Below are positions 19,487-20,936 of a stretch of DNA of 20,936 nucleotides, piece by piece; the stretch's first letter is position 1; each line of letters begins with the position of its first letter. The position numbers were made by a program, and so were the translations under genes. The stretch is from a virus: positions 1 through 20,936 of IMG/VR virus record IMGVR_UViG_3300025736_000254; one strand, given 5' to 3'. The notes beneath the pieces are model-generated. The model had not been told where the DNA came from. It saw nothing but the letters and a program-made list of their open reading frames with translations, and did no database searches.

Positions 19487-20936
19487 ATGGATAGTAGGAT
19501 ACGAAATTTGAATTATGAAGGAGCACCAACAGGGACAACTTTATTTATAGTTGATGACGCGAGTTATACCAATGCTGAATATACAACTTTAACAGATGTA
19601 AAGGATTATATATTAGATGGATATAGTAGTGATAATACTTTTACAACAGGACAAACATTTGATACAAATACAGGTATATTAAATAATTATAGAAATGATG
19701 GAGGAATATACTTTGTAGATTTAGATGGTAGATATGCTTTAAGTGGATCAACAGGAACTAGTGGAACATCTGGAGTAGATGGAGCATCTGGTTCAACAGG
19801 AGCATCAGGCACAGACGGCACAAGTGGAACATCAGGAACAGACGGAGTATCAGGAACAAGTGGAACAGATGGACAAGATGGTTCAGTAGGAAATACAGGA
19901 ACATCAGGAACATCAGGAACAGACGGAGTATCAGGAACTTCGGGAGTAAATGGAACAGACGGCACAAGTGGAACATCAGGAACAAGTGGAACATCAGGAA
20001 CAGACGGAGTATCAGGAACAAGTGGAACATCAGGAACAGACGGAGTATCAGGAACATCAGGAACAGATGGACCACAAGGACCAGCAGGTGGAACATCAGG
20101 AACTAGTGGTGTATCAGGAACATCAGGAACTAGTGGTGATGATGGAGGACAGGGTCCAGCAGGTAATGATGGAACAAGTGGAACAGATGGAACATCAGGT
20201 AGTTCAGGCACAAATGGAACAAGTGGAACATCAGGCACAGACGGAACAAGTGGAACATCAGGAACAGACGGAGGATCAGGTAGTTCAGGAACAGACGGAA
20301 CAGATGGTGCTTTAACTGGAATTACTACTGATAGTAATTTTTATTACTTAAATGATGTTTTATACACACCTGAAATTAATTTAACAGGAACGACTGAATT
20401 TACATCTCACCCATCAAATTATTATGGATTGTTTATAGATCAAGAAAATGGTGATGTTTATGCCAATAGTGGAGGAACAGGTGAAACAGGCACATCAGGA
20501 ACTTCAGGAACAGATGGCACATCAGGAACAGATGGGTTAGATGGAAATGGAACTGCTGGCACAAGTGGAACAGATGGGCAAGATGGAACATCAGGCACTT
20601 CAGGAGTAAATGGCGGAACAGGAACATCAGGCACAGACGGATTAACCGGTTCTACTTTTGATGTAGATTTATATTTTACAAATGATATACTTTATAGTCC
20701 TTTCTTAACTTTAACAGGAACCACAGGAGCAACGGATCACACTAACTTCAATAACTTATATATCGATACAGATAGTGGAGTTGTTTTTAGTAATACAGGA
20801 TCAACTGACGGAACATCAGGAACAGACGGAGTAGCAGGAACAAGTGGAGTAGCAGGAACATCAGGAACAAGTGGTGATGATGGTTTATCAGGAACAAGTG
20901 GGACAGATGGACAAGATGGTTCAGTAGGAAATACAG
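19487..20936 (+). CDS. Collagen-like tail fibre (partial, runs off the window)
   Basis: From ATG 19487 ([20 protein letters not shown]) the frame stays open to the right edge (483 codons). Residues 1-85 are globular and probably attach to the tail. Then come Gly-X-Y repeats, mostly GTSG, GTDG and GVSG with few Pro, in three blocks: 19744-20308, about 20476-20640 and 20806 to the edge. Two similar globular units interrupt them (20309-20475 and 20641-20805). Such fibres form triple helices and carry receptor-binding ends. A one-residue break (GPAG then GTSG near 20092) interrupts the Gly register. The C-terminal tip is outside the window. The highly repetitive DNA invites expansion and contraction. 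Confidence 0.85.
   Translation, partial: MDSRIRNLNYEGAPTGTTLFIVDDASYTNAEYTTLTDVKDYILDGYSSDNTFTTGQTFDTNTGILNNYRNDGGIYFVDLDGRYALSGSTGTSGTSGVDGASGSTGASGTDGTSGTSGTDGVSGTSGTDGQDGSVGNTGTSGTSGTDGVSGTSGVNGTDGTSGTSGTSGTSGTDGVSGTSGTSGTDGVSGTSGTDGPQGPAGGTSGTSGVSGTSGTSGDDGGQGPAGNDGTSGTDGTSGSSGTNGTSGTSGTDGTSGTSGTDGGSGSSGTDGTDGALTGITTDSNFYYLNDVLYTPEINLTGTTEFTSHPSNYYGLFIDQENGDVYANSGGTGETGTSGTSGTDGTSGTDGLDGNGTAGTSGTDGQDGTSGTSGVNGGTGTSGTDGLTGSTFDVDLYFTNDILYSPFLTLTGTTGATDHTNFNNLYIDTDSGVVFSNTGSTDGTSGTDGVAGTSGVAGTSGTSGDDGLSGTSGTDGQDGSVGNT
20309..20475 (+). repeat. Fibre globular module, copy 1
   Basis: About 55 residues within the fibre: [20 protein letters not shown], then [30 protein letters not shown]. It is similar to the unit at 20641-20805 (shared pattern: Y..ND.LY.P, LTGTT..T.H, L.ID...G.V..N). 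Confidence 0.75.
20641..20805 (+). repeat. Fibre globular module, copy 2
   Basis: Second unit: [20 protein letters not shown], then [30 protein letters not shown]. Protein-level similarity to copy 1 with strongly diverged DNA, so the duplication is old compared with the flanking Gly-X-Y repeats. Confidence 0.75.

Noticed and set aside
19687-20238. Pro/Val/Asp-rich ORF on the minus strand opposite the fibre
   Set aside because: It is the reverse complement of the Gly-X-Y repeats; the triplet repeat keeps several frames open. The + strand frame has the start, the element upstream and a sensible protein.
19950-20315. Gln/Glu/His-rich + strand ORF inside the fibre repeats
   Set aside because: Out-of-frame reading of the same triplet repeats.
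1-20936. tRNA genes
   Set aside because: No cloverleaf-like segment with a T-arm GGTTCGAATCC-type consensus was seen by eye. A dedicated tRNA scan would settle it.

Overview
This window is a stretch of tailed-phage (or prophage) genome carrying the packaging, head, connector and tail genes. It is strongly AT-rich. Almost all genes lie on the + strand and most abut or overlap the next gene by a few bases. Several families (XkdF-like prohead protease, acidic scaffold, portal with a Cys-rich C-terminus, tape measure ending in a GGxxxGPSHAxGG-type segment, collagen-like fibre) match what I know from phages of Bacteroidota hosts. Some genes have no Shine-Dalgarno sequence, which fits that host group. 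The tape measure and the tail completion genes indicate a siphovirus-like virion. Host and morphology are inferred from gene content, not proven.

Layout. 1-308: end of an upstream gene and a small lysine-rich gene that needs a -1 frameshift. 277-2844: the most unusual part, an array of six mini-genes of about 70-80 codons. Each has a conserved start (SPKLISVELNRVG-like), a hypervariable middle of about 30-40 residues and a conserved end (GRFPTQLFTN...KYVKNI). The large terminase gene is embedded in the array. The conserved ends resemble the two segments (INIDGCRIGT-like and GRFPANLI-like) that border the variable region of phage-type beta-class DNA methyltransferases, yet no methyltransferase catalytic motif is present here. 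2816-4173: a sigma-factor-like protein and small genes, one of them lying between perfect 28-bp repeats. 4201-7027: tail assembly chaperone with a probable -1 frameshift, a 34-aa ORF and the tape measure. 7091-8029: small genes and the prohead protease. 8015-8647 (minus strand): an HNH homing endonuclease. 8744-10895: scaffold, major capsid protein and a probable tail-tube protein, closed by a strong terminator. 11187-15777: a small virion protein, the portal (with a recent internal duplication), a second HNH endonuclease, head-tail connector genes and two small membrane proteins. 15794-20936: tail-tip proteins and a collagen-like tail fibre that runs off the window.

Working together: the terminase packages DNA through the portal into a capsid built from the capsid protein on the scaffold and matured by the protease. 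Connector proteins join it to a tail whose length is set by the tape measure, with the collagen-like fibre at the tip. An AT-rich element (about TTTTTATATATATA) occurs just upstream of four + strand genes or groups and of the minus-strand HNH gene, and is probably the promoter of these units. A recurring theme is small ORFs inserted at gene junctions with the junction, or the start of the downstream gene, duplicated on both sides: around the terminase, at 3316/3527 and at 7285/7424. This suggests one process of mini-gene gain, separate from the recognisable homing endonucleases.
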